64,000 nt of DNA from Bacteroidota bacterium (GCA_016702705.1 JADJDM010000012.1:178249-242248); one strand, 5' to 3'. Positions 52,396-62,575 are shown, counted from the stretch's first letter. Notes: a model not told the origin generated them from the sequence alone. Program-made: numbers and translations.

Positions 52396-53408
52396 TAAAA
52401 TAAAATTGATTCAAATGTGAATGCTTCATCTTGCAACATGTCCTTAGCTGCTTTTTTACCAATTAATGTTTCCAAATAATTTGGCGACAGGCCATTTGCA
52501 GGGCGTTTGAAGCCAAAATGTTCTTCAGTTAATATTGTTCCTGCTTTTATATCGATACGTGCAACAAGGCTGCGACGCATTCCATACGTATTATTAACTT
52601 CCGATTGACTAGGAATTTTTACTCCTGTACCTAAACATTTTTCTACTGCTCGCACACCTGCAATTAATTCTCTAAACTCTTCTGGCTCCAACGAACATTT
52701 GTGATCAGGACCTTCCATGTTTTTATCTAAAGTAAAATGTTTTTCAATTACCTCAGCACCTAATGCAACTGCAGCGTAACAAGCGTAATTAGTTGGAACA
52801 TGGTCAGAGTACCCAACAGGAACACCAAGCGCATCGCGCATGGTAATCATTGCTTTCATGTTGGTGTCTTCTATTTTACTTGGATAATCAGTATTACATT
52901 GCAACACAATTACATCATTGTTTCCAGTTGATTTAATTGCTTCAACCGCTTTATAAACCTCAGCAAGATTTGCCATTCCTGTTGAGATAATCATTTGCTT
53001 ACCGAACTTAGCAACGAATTTTAGAAATGGTAATTCAACTAATTGTCCCGATGCTATTTTAAAAGCTTCAACACCTAAATCATTCAAAAGCGTTGCATCT
53101 TCTGGATTGTAAGGCGTAGATAAAAATTGAATTCCTTTGGTTTTGCAATAATCTTTTATTTTTTTGAAATCTTCTTTTTGCAATTCCAATTTCTTAAGCA
53201 TATCAAATTGGCTTTCTGTTTTATCAGTAACCAACATTTGATAGTTTGCTTTTGGAGAAGTTTTAGTTACAATATTCTCCGTTTTAAAGGTTTGAAATTT
53301 TACGCAATCTGCGCCAATCTCAACAGCCTTGTCAACCAATTGAAAAGCAAGATTTAAATCACCATTATGATTTACACCCGCTTCAGCTATGATGAATACC
53401 TTTTTCAT
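52395..53408 (-). CDS. neuB: N-acetylneuraminate synthase family protein (NeuB)
   Basis: 337 residues. The TIM barrel starts IIAEAGVNHNGDLNLAFQLVDKAVEIGADCVKFQTF. It contains KIASGQLVELPFL, YSDHVPTNYACYAAVALGAEVIEKHFTL and DHKCSLEPEEF. A C-terminal SAF domain (about 280-337) follows. It condenses phosphoenolpyruvate with a hexosamine derivative to a nonulosonic acid (sialic, legionaminic or pseudaminic). No neuA or neuC is adjacent, so the sugar is not identified. Coupled by one-base overlaps to both neighbours. Confidence 0.92.
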   Translation of the reverse strand: MKKVFIIAEAGVNHNGDLNLAFQLVDKAVEIGADCVKFQTFKTENIVTKTSPKANYQMLVTDKTESQFDMLKKLELQKEDFKKIKDYCKTKGIQFLSTPYNPEDATLLNDLGVEAFKIASGQLVELPFLKFVAKFGKQMIISTGMANLAEVYKAVEAIKSTGNNDVIVLQCNTDYPSKIEDTNMKAMITMRDALGVPVGYSDHVPTNYACYAAVALGAEVIEKHFTLDKNMEGPDHKCSLEPEEFRELIAGVRAVEKCLGTGVKIPSQSEVNNTYGMRRSLVARIDIKAGTILTEEHFGFKRPANGLSPNYLETLIGKKAAKDMLQDEAFTFESILF

Positions 53409-55985
53409 TAAGCAGTTTTTTCTTTTTTATAGTGAAAGAAAATTCCACCAATTACAGTAAGCAATAATAACACTGAGCCAGCTAATGAAACTTTTTCACC
53501 AGTGTAATACGTTTCAGGTTCAAACTTAAATTCGATATTGTGTTTACCTGCAGGAACTTTCATTGCACGTAAAACATAATCAGCATTTATGTGTTCTGTT
53601 AACGCACCGTCAACATAAGCATTCCAGCCTTTTGGATAATAAATTTCGGAGAACACCGCTAACTGATCTTTCTTAGCATTTGATTCGTAAACCAATTTAT
53701 TAGGCGCATAAGAAGTTAATTTAATAGTAGCAGTTGAATCATAAACAGGGTCGAAATCACCTAAATTAGCTTTGTACTTTTCATTTACAATTGCATACCA
53801 ACGAGGATTAACTTCTCCTAATTTTGTAATCTCTTCATCAGCAGTTGGAACGTAAGAAATTTTAGTAACAAACCATGCATTTCCGTTGCGCGAATTATTT
53901 ACAATTGGAGGAGACTCAGGATCGTAAATAATATATTTTGTATTCAACATATTTAATACATGCTGTTTGGCAAGCATTGCTTTAATGCTGCTGTCTGTTG
54001 CTGCTCTGCTTAAAGCAGCAATAACATTTGAATATTCCGAATTTGGTCGAGAAGGAAGCAATTTGAAATCAATCAACTCATCGTAACGCTTTAATTTTGC
54101 ACCGTGGTAACCACCAATTGATTTGTGGAAGTAAGACGTTCCCGCATCGTTAAAAGGATTACCTAATTTTAAAACGCGGTAGTCGAGCGACTTGTCGCTT
54201 AAAATAAATTCATCTGCTTTACTAGCATAGTAAGGAGTTTCGTTTTGATTTTTAGCAACGTAATTTTCTTTATTTAAATAACGTGCTGCAACTGGCCACA
54301 TATCAGCTAAAACAAATACTCCAAGCATTGCGCTTAGTATTGTTACATTTATTTTTTTACCGATGAATAAAATAATTGCTGCTGCTGCTAATAAAACAAA
54401 AATCAAAGTACGCATAACATCAGCTTTAAAAAATTGATTCACGGGCACTTTCTACCTCAGCCATAAACGGGCTCACTTGATTTAAAATCTCCTGTTCGGA
54501 TACGCCAGGATTAGCTTGTTGTTGTCCTTGAACAATTTGATCTAATTCAGTTTCACCTTTAAACTCGGTAAACATCGTTGGCATTAACCAACATAAAACT
54601 AAAAAGCCTGCAACAATACCAAATGCGATGTAAGTTGTTTTTTTCAGAGTAACTTCCTTTCCGAAAATTTTAATTGGCTCATCACCCGATTTATAATTTT
54701 TAATAATAGCATCAACGGCTAAAATAGCAAGTAATGGAATAGTAAGTTCTGCTAAAACCAATATCATTGATACTGCGCGAAACTTATTGTAGGCTGGTAC
54801 ATAATCAAAAAAGATATTGCTAAAGCCCATGAAATTTTTTCCCCACGCAAGCATAATGCTTAACAATGTGCCAATAAACAAAGCCCATTTAAGCGGCCCT
54901 TTAATTACAAACATTCCAAGTACAGCAAGTACAAACATAATTGCACCAACATAAACAGGACCTGATGTAAAAGGTTGGTCTCCATAATACGCTCCAAACC
55001 CACCAACATTTTCACGCATGTTTGGATCAACTTTTTTCAAGGCATCTTTGTTGTTTTTGCTAATTGGCTCTGATGCCCCGCCTTTAAAATTTGGGATTAA
55101 TAAGGTAAATGTTTCACCAACTCCATAACTCCATTGCGTTGCGTATGATTTATCTAAACCGCTTGTAGCAATATCTGCATTGCTTTCTTTATTTGCTTTA
55201 ATAGTTAATTCGGTTTTACCACGAGTAGAATATTTTCCGTATTCATAAGTTGCCCAAAGGTTAGTTGTATTTGGAAGTACACCAATTCCAACTGCAACTC
55301 CAATAAAAACACATGAAATCATAAATGCTTTTATTGTCTTTTCTTTAAACGCAGCATATAACTCAAACAACACAACAACAAACACCAACATAAATAAATA
55401 GTAAGTAATTTGAACGTGATTTGAGTATAACTCTAATCCCATAAACAATGCAGTTAATGATGCACCCAACATTCGTTTACCTTTTAGTGTTAGAATTATG
55501 GAGCCGAGCAATGGTGCCATATAACCAATTGCATGTGCTTTTGAGTTATGCCCCGCTTCAATAATTATAAAGAAGTAAGATGAAAACCCATAAGCCAAAG
55601 CCCCTACAATAGCAAGCCAAGGATTAACCCGCATACACAAGAGTAAAATATAAAACCCAATGAAATATAAAAACACTAAACCAGCAGGATGCGGTAACCA
55701 AAGCATAAATGCTTTATCAATTTGTTGCAACCAATTGTTTGGATAAAGCACAGAAATTTGATAGGCTGGCATTCCGCCAAACATAGAATTAGACCATAAA
55801 GCTTCTTGTTTAGTTTCTTTTCTAAAATCTGCAATTTCCTTACTTGCACCTTTGTAGTTGATAATATCACCTTGTCTAATTTCCTTTTTATCTAACACTA
55901 CTGGCTTAAAATAAAACACTGTAATAGCAATAAAAACTACTAAAGCAGCAATGGTTGGGATTAACTTTTTGATGTCAAACTTCAT
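53408..55985 (-). pseudogene. YfhO-family membrane glycosyltransferase-like protein, split by one base
   Basis: The N-terminal part (55985 to about 54430) has 10-11 helices with the YfhO start RQGDIINYKGASKEIADFRK, NSMFGGMPAYQISVLYP and ALAYGFSSYFFI. It ends at ESIF*. The C-terminal part resumes at FKADVMRTLIFV after a six-A run (54428-54433; T6 on the coding strand). Five bases give one continuous frame of 2577 bases (858 residues), the usual YfhO length. An extracytoplasmic beta domain and a final helix follow (YYPKGWNAYVDG, VPAGKHNIEFKF). YfhO proteins glycosylate lipoteichoic or other envelope polymers in Firmicutes; the role here is unknown. Confidence 0.88.
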
Positions 55986-56002
55986 ATGGATGTGTTATGG
56001 AT

Positions 56003-56212
56003 TTATTTTATTTCTTCGTAATCTGTGTATTCGCTATCGTCGATTTTTGATTTTGGTTTTTTGTTTGGGTTGGCATCAACATTCACCGTTCCTTCTTTAT
56101 CGTAATGATGGTGTTCGTGTTTTTGATACACGTATGACTTTCTATTACTGAATGCAGAAAATATTCTGTAAATAAGCCAAACAATTATAAGGGTCCAAAT
56201 GACGTCGCGCAT
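56003..56212 (-). CDS. DUF4834 small membrane protein
   Basis: 69 residues: one N-terminal helix (VIWTLIIVWLIYRIFSAF) and a hydrophilic tail ending in acidic DDSEYTDYEEIK. Matches DUF4834, which is confined to Bacteroidota. It lies 17 bases upstream of the YfhO gene on the same strand. Confidence 0.85.
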   Translation of the reverse strand: MRDVIWTLIIVWLIYRIFSAFSNRKSYVYQKHEHHHYDKEGTVNVDANPNKKPKSKIDDSEYTDYEEIK

Positions 56213-56286
56213 GTAATTTTAAAAAAGGTAAAAGTAAGAATTATTTAGCAGCTAGTTAGTGTCAGCAAGAAAACTCAATATTTTTG

Positions 56287-56411
56287 AGTGCTTGCAAAAA
56301 AATGGTAGATGCGAGGCGTTTTCAAAGTATTGGAATTAGGAGTTTACTTGTGCAAATGACTAATTTAAATACTGAAAACAACGATGCAGATGCCGTTTTC
56401 TTGCAAGCACT
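56287..56411. repeat. 121-bp foldback repeat, copy 2
   Basis: The core 56289-56409 aligns with 19055-19175 without gaps (11 mismatches). Ends are AGTGCTTGCAA and TTGCAAGCACT. Several of the mismatches lie in the arms. It fills most of the gap between pth and the DUF4834 gene and holds no coding sequence. Confidence 0.85.
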
Positions 56412-56459
56412 AGTTAATTCATTTTTAGTTTGCTAGCTCATTTATAAATTATTTTAACT

Positions 56460-57026
56460 CTATTTAGAATTAAATCCATTCATTGTTCGCGCTAAACCAA
56501 TAAAAGCGAAGGATTTAATAGCTTCAGCTGCAACCTTTATTCGTTCTTCAACAATCTTTTGTTCTTCTGAAGTCCACTTACCTAATACAAAATCAGCTTG
56601 TTTGCCTTTCGAAAATTCATTTCCAATTCCGAATCGAAGACGATTATAATCACTTGTGTTTAATACTTCTTGAATGCTTTTTAGTCCATTATGCCCGCCA
56701 TCACTACCTTTTGGGTTAATTCTAATTTTTCCAACTGGCAAAGCTAGTTCATCAACAATCACCATTAAGTTTTCAAGCTCTATTTTTTCTTGTTGTAGCC
56801 AATAGTTAACCGCTTTTCCACTTAAATTCATGTAAGTGCTTGGTTTAATTAATACAATTGGCTTTCCTTTTAGTTTTAAATGAGCTACATCTGCTAATCT
56901 ATCACTAGAAAAGGACACTTTTGCCTCTTGAGCTAGATAATCCACTACATCAAAACCAATATTATGACGAGTATGTTCGTACTCTGAACCAATATTTCCT
57001 AATCCAACAATTAAAAACTTACTCAT
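56460..57026 (-). CDS. pth: Peptidyl-tRNA hydrolase
   Basis: 188 residues from ATG 57026. It frees tRNA from dropped peptidyl-tRNA. Seen: VGLGNIGSEYEHTRHNIGFDVVDYLA with catalytic His, KPSTYMNLSGKAV, and VIVDELALPVGKIRINPKGSDGGHNGLKSI. The open frame continues 15 codons upstream but MSKFLIVGLGN is the conserved start. A -7 box lies 4 bases before it. Confidence 0.97.
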   Translation of the reverse strand: MSKFLIVGLGNIGSEYEHTRHNIGFDVVDYLAQEAKVSFSSDRLADVAHLKLKGKPIVLIKPSTYMNLSGKAVNYWLQQEKIELENLMVIVDELALPVGKIRINPKGSDGGHNGLKSIQEVLNTSDYNRLRFGIGNEFSKGKQADFVLGKWTSEEQKIVEERIKVAAEAIKSFAFIGLARTMNGFNSK

Positions 57027-57030
57027 TCGG

Positions 57031-57038
57031 CAAAAATA
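57031..57038 (-). promoter_or_regulatory. -7 box abutting the pth start
   Basis: TATTTTTG on the minus strand fits TAnnTTTG and ends 4 bases before the pth ATG, so the transcript would be leaderless or nearly so. Confidence 0.5.
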
Positions 57039-57325
57039 CTTAATGATTTCGTAATAAAACAAATTTACCACTTATATGAAAATTACTACCAGATATAAAG
57101 TGAGACTGCTCACTTATGCTTTTTCGTATTAAAAATCACGATTAATAAGTAAATTTATATTTATAATAATTTTCTGATGTTCAACTAAATACAAGGAGGT
57201 GATGGCAAAAATTCGACAACAAATTAAATCTCCGGTAAATGTTAAAATTTTTTGTTTTAAGGAAACAAATGGTTAAGTTTGCCACTCTGAATTAGTAACA
57301 ATTGTTTAATCTAAAATCAATAAAA
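57039..57325. other. Divergent intergenic region
   Basis: 287 bases between pth and the T9SS protein gene. They contain a weak 7-bp hairpin (AAGTGAG / CTCACTT, 57098-57115) and, at 57193-57203, AAGGAGGTGAT, an exact complement of the canonical 16S rRNA 3' end. A 24-codon open frame begins at ATG 57202, overlapping that site. I see no convincing gene. Confidence 0.4.
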
Positions 57326-59475
57326 ATGAAAAAATCACTACTTTTAGGTGTGGCTTTATCAACTTCGGTTGGTGCTTTTGCACAACACGGAAGAATGGTA
57401 AACAACCCACCAGTAAAAATCTCAAAACACAAAGAGATTGAGGCGGTTTCTCCTCAAGTTAATTTAAAACCTGTAGTTTCAAATACTGCTAAGGTAAGCG
57501 CTCCACCTTATGTTCTATTTTCTACTACAAGAAATAACTATGGTTATATTGCGAGTCACCAATTACAAAACATCCTAACATACAATGCTGACTTAAACGC
57601 AGTTATGTATGTTCAACGTTTCAGTGGATTATGGAATAACTTTAACGCACTTACTAACCCAACAGGTTTAAACCCTATTGCAGGTGCTGGTGTTAGTGGT
57701 TATATGATGTCTAAATGGTCAACTGATAATGGTCAAACTTGGGATTCAACATTATTGTTCAGAAGTGATGTTAACTGGGCACGTTACCCAACTGGTACTA
57801 TCTTAAATCCAAATGGAAACACAAATTTAGCAAACGCTATGATTGTAGGTTCAGGACCTTGCACTAATGCAGGTTCAACTTGGGGTGGTAACTGGTTTGG
57901 TTCTGCTTACATGACAAATGGTACAAATGGTGTACAACCTGCTGCAACTAACATTCAACGTTTTTATGCAACTAACACAACTCCAACTGGTCAATTTGGT
58001 AAAAACATTTCTTTTGCTAGAAACTACACTACTGTAAACAATGGTACAGTGTGGGTAGGTGGTAACAAAAGTAATAACTTTGAAAATGGTTCTTATGGTG
58101 TTGCTTTAATGAAAGGAATTAAAGCTCCAACTGGTGATAGTATGATTTGGTCTGTTGACTCTTCTTTAATGAACATTGCAGGTGGTACCCACTTGTGGAC
58201 TGTTTCTGATGGAGAGAGTAATAACTTAGAACCAAAATTGCATTTGCTCCAGACGGATTAACTGGTTATGTTGTAGTTAATGGTTCTGATTCAGCTGCTA
58301 CAAGTGTTAACATAAAAGGTTCTTACCAACCAATGGTTTGGAAAACTACTAACGGTGGTACAACTTGGGCTCGTGTTAACGCTAATTTTGATTGGACTAC
58401 TGTTGGTGGTGGTAAATTTATCCAAAATTTAAGAACAACTGGTAATGACGATGATACTTTGCCAGCATTCTTCGATTCTTGGGGTGGAAAAATTACAGTT
58501 GATATGAATGGTGTATTACATTACATTACTGCTGTAACTCCTGCATTCTCTACTCATGTTGATTCATTAGGATACAGTTATCAATATCCTTTTGGTTTCC
58601 AAAAACAATTTTGTGATGACCGTCCTTGGGTTTGGGATTTAACAACTAATGGAAATGGTTCTTGGGATGGTAAATTAGTAGCTCAATTATATACTAATGC
58701 AACTGGAGCTACTGTAGCTTCTGATACTACAGCTGCAAATGGTGTTTGGTTAGATACATCTCCTAACTATACTGCTCACGATCATAGAATTCAAGTGTCA
58801 AGATCTACAGATGGTTCTAAAGTATTTATTACTTGGTTAGAATCTGATACAACAGTAGTTGTTGGTGACAACCAATACGGATTTAACAACTTACCAAGTA
58901 TTCACTACAGAGGATTAGATGTTGCTACTGGTAACTATACTCCTGAGAAAGTTAATGATGCTTATAACGCTACAAACAATGGTAACACAGGTTTTTGGTG
59001 GATGGTTGCTGCTGATGTAGCTCAGTCAACAGGTACTGGTTACAGAATCCCTGCTACTTATTCTGATTCAAGAAATGGTGGTTACTCTTCATTAACAACT
59101 TTAGATGTATATTTTGTGGATGATTTAGAAATCGAAAACACTGAATACACTGAGGCTATTGCTTCTTGGGATGTTAACTTCTGTCCGATTGGAATTAAAG
59201 AAGTTGCTGGTACAACAATTTCAAATGTTGGTCAAAACTACCCTAACCCTTTCACTGGTTCAACAACTGTTAACGTTAGCTTAACTAAATCTGAAACAGT
59301 TACTTTAAATGTAACTAACAGTATTGGTCAAGTAGTTGCAACTAAAGTTGTAAAAGGTACTGCTGGTAAAAACGAAATTACTATTGATGGCACTAGCTTA
59401 ACTGCTGGTATCTACTTCTACACTGTAGTTGCAGGTGATTCAAAAGTTACTCGTAAAATGTCAGTTGTTAAGTAA
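57326..59475 (+). pseudogene. T9SS-sorted extracellular protein, one-base frameshift
   Basis: ATG 57326 opens a signal peptide (MKKSLLLGVALSTSVGAFAQ). The first frame ends at 58261 (EPKLHLLQTD). One extra A in the four-A run before 58239 turns this into IAFAPDGLTGYVVVNGSD and joins it to the second part. The corrected gene is 2151 bases (716 residues). Sialidase/BNR-like elements occur (SKWSTDNGQTWDSTLLF, VWKTTNGGTTWARVN). The end is a type A T9SS domain (NYPNPFTGSTTVNVSL, AGIYFYTVVAG). The function is unknown. Codon use is highly biased to few codons, suggesting strong expression. Confidence 0.82.
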
Positions 59476-59497
59476 TTAACGATTAGATAAACATATT

Positions 59498-59532
59498 AAA
59501 TGCCCCGCTCTTAACTGAGCGGGGCATTTTTT
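59498..59532 (+). terminator. Terminator after the T9SS protein gene
   Basis: A 13-bp perfect stem (AAATGCCCCGCTC / GAGCGGGGCATTT), GC-rich, 6-base loop, followed by T6. Confidence 0.93.
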
Positions 59533-59574
59533 GCTAGCAAAATTTGTAAAATTCAATAGTTGAAAACATTTGGG

Positions 59575-59713
59575 AAAAAAAATTTTTTTTTATTTTTAAA
59601 AAAAAATTTTTTTTTTTTTTTTAAAAAGTTGGTAAAAAAAAATTTTTTTTTTTAAAAAAAATATTTTTTTGGTTTTAAAAAAAAATTTAAAAAATTATTT
59701 TTTTTAATTATAA
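59575..59713. other. A/T-only low-complexity tract
   Basis: 139 bases built of alternating runs of A and T (up to about 18), with no C and only five G. It lies between two convergent genes and contains no gene. It may be real satellite-like DNA or an assembly artefact. Confidence 0.85.
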
Positions 59714-59734
59714 GGTTTTTATAATTGTTTATGA

Positions 59735-61339
59735 TTAAGCCAACATAGTAACTGGATTCTCAATCATTTGTTTTAATGTTTGTAAGAATGCTGCACCCGT
59801 AGCTCCATCAACACTTCTATGGTCACAAGCTAAAGTTACCTTCATTACATTGCCTGGTACAACTTGATTGTTTTTTACAACAGGAACTTGCTTAATTGCT
59901 CCTACTGATAAAATACATGACTCAGGACTATTGATAATAGAAGTGAATTCATCTATACCAAACATTCCTAAGTTTGAAATGGTGAATGTGTTACCTTCCC
60001 AATCTGCAGGTTGTAATTTTTTATCTTTTGCTCGCTTCCCTAAATCTTTTACTTGCGCAGAAATTTGTGATAAAGATAATTGATCAGCAAAACGAACAAC
60101 AGGAACTAATAAACCATCTTCAACAGCAACTGCAACTCCAATATGAATATGATGATTAACTCTGATTTTATCTACCATCCAACTACTATTTACACGAGGG
60201 TGTTTGCGTAATGCAGACGCACATGCTTTAAGAACCATATCGTTGAACGATATTTTTGTATCAGGTAAATTATTAATTGCAACACGAGATGCAATTGCAT
60301 TATCCATATCTATTTCAATAGTTAAATAGAAATGCGGTGCGCCGTTTTTACTCTCTAATAAACGACGAGCAATTACTTTACGCATTTGTGATGCAGGCTC
60401 ATCTGTAAAGCTTTCTGTTCCTAAAGCAAATGTATTTACAGATGCTGAAGAACCTTTTGATGTATTTGCAGAAGGCACATAATTATCTACATCACGTTTT
60501 ACAATTCTTCCACCATCGCCCGAACCTTGAATAGCATTGATTGCAATCCCTTTTTCATCGGCTAATTTTTTTGCTAATGGAGAAATTTTCAATCTACCAT
60601 CATTATTGCTATGAGAAACACTTTGAACTGAAGGTGCAGTTGAAGTTTTTACTTCTTGTTTTACTTCAGCAACTGGTGCAGCAACATTTGGAACTGCAAT
60701 ACTTCCTTTATTTTTTTCGGCTGCAATTATTGCAGAAACATCTTCTCCACCTTTTCCTAAAATAGCAAGTATACTATCCACAGGAACTGATTTACCTGCT
60801 TCAACACCAATGTGCAATATAACTCCTTCTTGGAAGGATTCAAACTCCATTGTTGCTTTATCAGTTTCAATATCTGCAAGTAATTCGCCCGATTTAACTT
60901 TGTCTCCAACTTTTTTATGCCACTTTGCAACCACACCATCCGTCATGGTATCACTTAATTTCGGCATTCTCACTATTTCAACTCCTGCAGGAATTTGAAC
61001 AGCCGTATTTGTTTGAGGAGCAGCTACTGTTTCAACTTTAGCAGTTGCAGCAGGCGCCGAGCCTCCTGAATTTCCTTTTAATAAAGCTGAGATATCTTCT
61101 CCTTCTTTTCCTAAAATAGCAAGAACACTATCTACAGGAACTGCTTTTCCTTGCTCTACTCCAATATGCAATAAAACTCCATCTTGAAAAGATTCGAATT
61201 CCATTGTTGCCTTATCGGTTTCAATATCAGCAAGCAAATCGCCCGACTTAACTTTATCACCAACTTTTTTGTGCCACTTTGCTACCACTCCGTCTGTCAT
61301 GGTATCGCTTAGCTTTGGCATTCGTACTATTTCAGCCAT
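59735..61339 (-). CDS. pdhC: Pyruvate dehydrogenase E2 (dihydrolipoyl acetyltransferase)
   Basis: 534 residues. Two lipoyl domains (about 2-80 and 125-203) are near-identical, each with DIETDKATMEFESF carrying the lipoyl Lys. A peripheral-subunit-binding domain follows (about 250-290, ISPLAKKLADEKGIAINAIQGSG), then the catalytic core (about 310-534) with DHRSVDGATGAAFL. It passes acetyl from lipoate to CoA. The E1-alpha gene lies 63 bases upstream on the same strand. Ala/Pro/Val linkers join the domains. Confidence 0.96.
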   Translation of the reverse strand: MAEIVRMPKLSDTMTDGVVAKWHKKVGDKVKSGDLLADIETDKATMEFESFQDGVLLHIGVEQGKAVPVDSVLAILGKEGEDISALLKGNSGGSAPAATAKVETVAAPQTNTAVQIPAGVEIVRMPKLSDTMTDGVVAKWHKKVGDKVKSGELLADIETDKATMEFESFQEGVILHIGVEAGKSVPVDSILAILGKGGEDVSAIIAAEKNKGSIAVPNVAAPVAEVKQEVKTSTAPSVQSVSHSNNDGRLKISPLAKKLADEKGIAINAIQGSGDGGRIVKRDVDNYVPSANTSKGSSASVNTFALGTESFTDEPASQMRKVIARRLLESKNGAPHFYLTIEIDMDNAIASRVAINNLPDTKISFNDMVLKACASALRKHPRVNSSWMVDKIRVNHHIHIGVAVAVEDGLLVPVVRFADQLSLSQISAQVKDLGKRAKDKKLQPADWEGNTFTISNLGMFGIDEFTSIINSPESCILSVGAIKQVPVVKNNQVVPGNVMKVTLACDHRSVDGATGAAFLQTLKQMIENPVTMLA

Positions 61340-61402
61340 ATTTGATTTAAGATTTTAGATATAAGATTTCAGCCTTTTCGTCTCGACCTATCTTGTAATT
61401 TT

Positions 61403-62422
61403 TTATTCTTTAATATAAGGGTAGTCCTTATCCATGTAAACATCTTTATATAATTCCTCTGGATCAGGGAACGGAGATTCTTCAGCAAACTGAACTGATT
61501 CATCAACCAATGCTTTTACTTTTTCTTCAATCGCTTCTATTCCCTTTTCATCAATCCACTTATTCTTTTTTAAAGTGTCTAACACTTTTTCAATTGGGTC
61601 TTGAGCCTGATATTCTTTCACTTCTTCTTTCGTACGATACGTTTGAGCATCACTCATTGAGTGACCTTTGTAACGATATGTTTTAATCTCTAATAAAGTT
61701 GGGCCATCCCCGCGGCGTGCGCGTGCAACAGCTTCTTCCATTGCTTCATGAACTGCTTCAACCGTCATACCGTCAACAGGTTTAGATGGCATATCGTACG
61801 CTAAACCTAGTTTCCAAAGTTCAGTTACATTTGAAGTACGTTCTACAGAAGTACCCATTGCATATTGATTATTTTCAATAACAAAAACAACTGGTAATTT
61901 CCAGTTCATTGCCATATTAAATGCTTCGTGCAATGCACCTTGACGAGTTGCCCCGTCGCCCATTGAGCAAACACAAACATTATCTGTTCCGTTATATTTT
62001 TCTGCAAATGCTATACCTGCTCCTAATGGAACTTGTCCGCCAACAATACCATGCCCGCCAACAAAACCGTGTTCCTTGCTAAAAATGTGCATTGAACCAC
62101 CTTTTCCTTTGCTGCAACCAGTAATTTTAGCATACATTTCGGCCATTACATATTTTGGGTGTAAACCTAAAGCGATTGGATGTGCATGATCGCGATAGGC
62201 TGTAATGTGTTTATCCCCTTTCTTTGTTGCGCTTACTGTTCCAGCAACAATAGCTTCTTGACCAATATACAAATGGCAAAAACCTTTTATTTTTTGTTGT
62301 ACGTATAGATGTCCGGTTTTCTCTTCGAACTTACGCATTAACAACATACTTTCGTACCAAGTAAGGTATTGTTCTTTAGTGAACTTCAACTTCTTTTCTA
62401 CCTTTTCTGCAACTTTAGCCAT
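61403..62422 (-). CDS. pdhA: Pyruvate dehydrogenase E1 component, alpha subunit
   Basis: 339 residues, thiamine-diphosphate-dependent. Seen: the N-terminal EQYLTWYESMLLMRKFEEK, HLYIGQEAIVAGTV, the TPP motif GDGATRQGALHEAFNMAMNWKLPVVFVIENN, and the phosphorylation-loop region YRYKGHSMSDAQTYRTKEEV. It needs the beta subunit, which is not in the window. E1-alpha and E2 are adjacent, as in many Bacteroidota with a split pdhB. Confidence 0.96.
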   Translation of the reverse strand: MAKVAEKVEKKLKFTKEQYLTWYESMLLMRKFEEKTGHLYVQQKIKGFCHLYIGQEAIVAGTVSATKKGDKHITAYRDHAHPIALGLHPKYVMAEMYAKITGCSKGKGGSMHIFSKEHGFVGGHGIVGGQVPLGAGIAFAEKYNGTDNVCVCSMGDGATRQGALHEAFNMAMNWKLPVVFVIENNQYAMGTSVERTSNVTELWKLGLAYDMPSKPVDGMTVEAVHEAMEEAVARARRGDGPTLLEIKTYRYKGHSMSDAQTYRTKEEVKEYQAQDPIEKVLDTLKKNKWIDEKGIEAIEEKVKALVDESVQFAEESPFPDPEELYKDVYMDKDYPYIKE

Positions 62423-62575
62423 AGTCTAAAAAATTATAGTCACAAATATAGGAAATATAAGTTAAAAGGACGAGGGCAAAAGGGAAAAGAAATCTAGCAA
62501 AAACGGGGCAAAATTAAGTGCAGGAATAATGATAAATAGGCCTTTTATTAATAATTTTATTATATTTGGTACACT

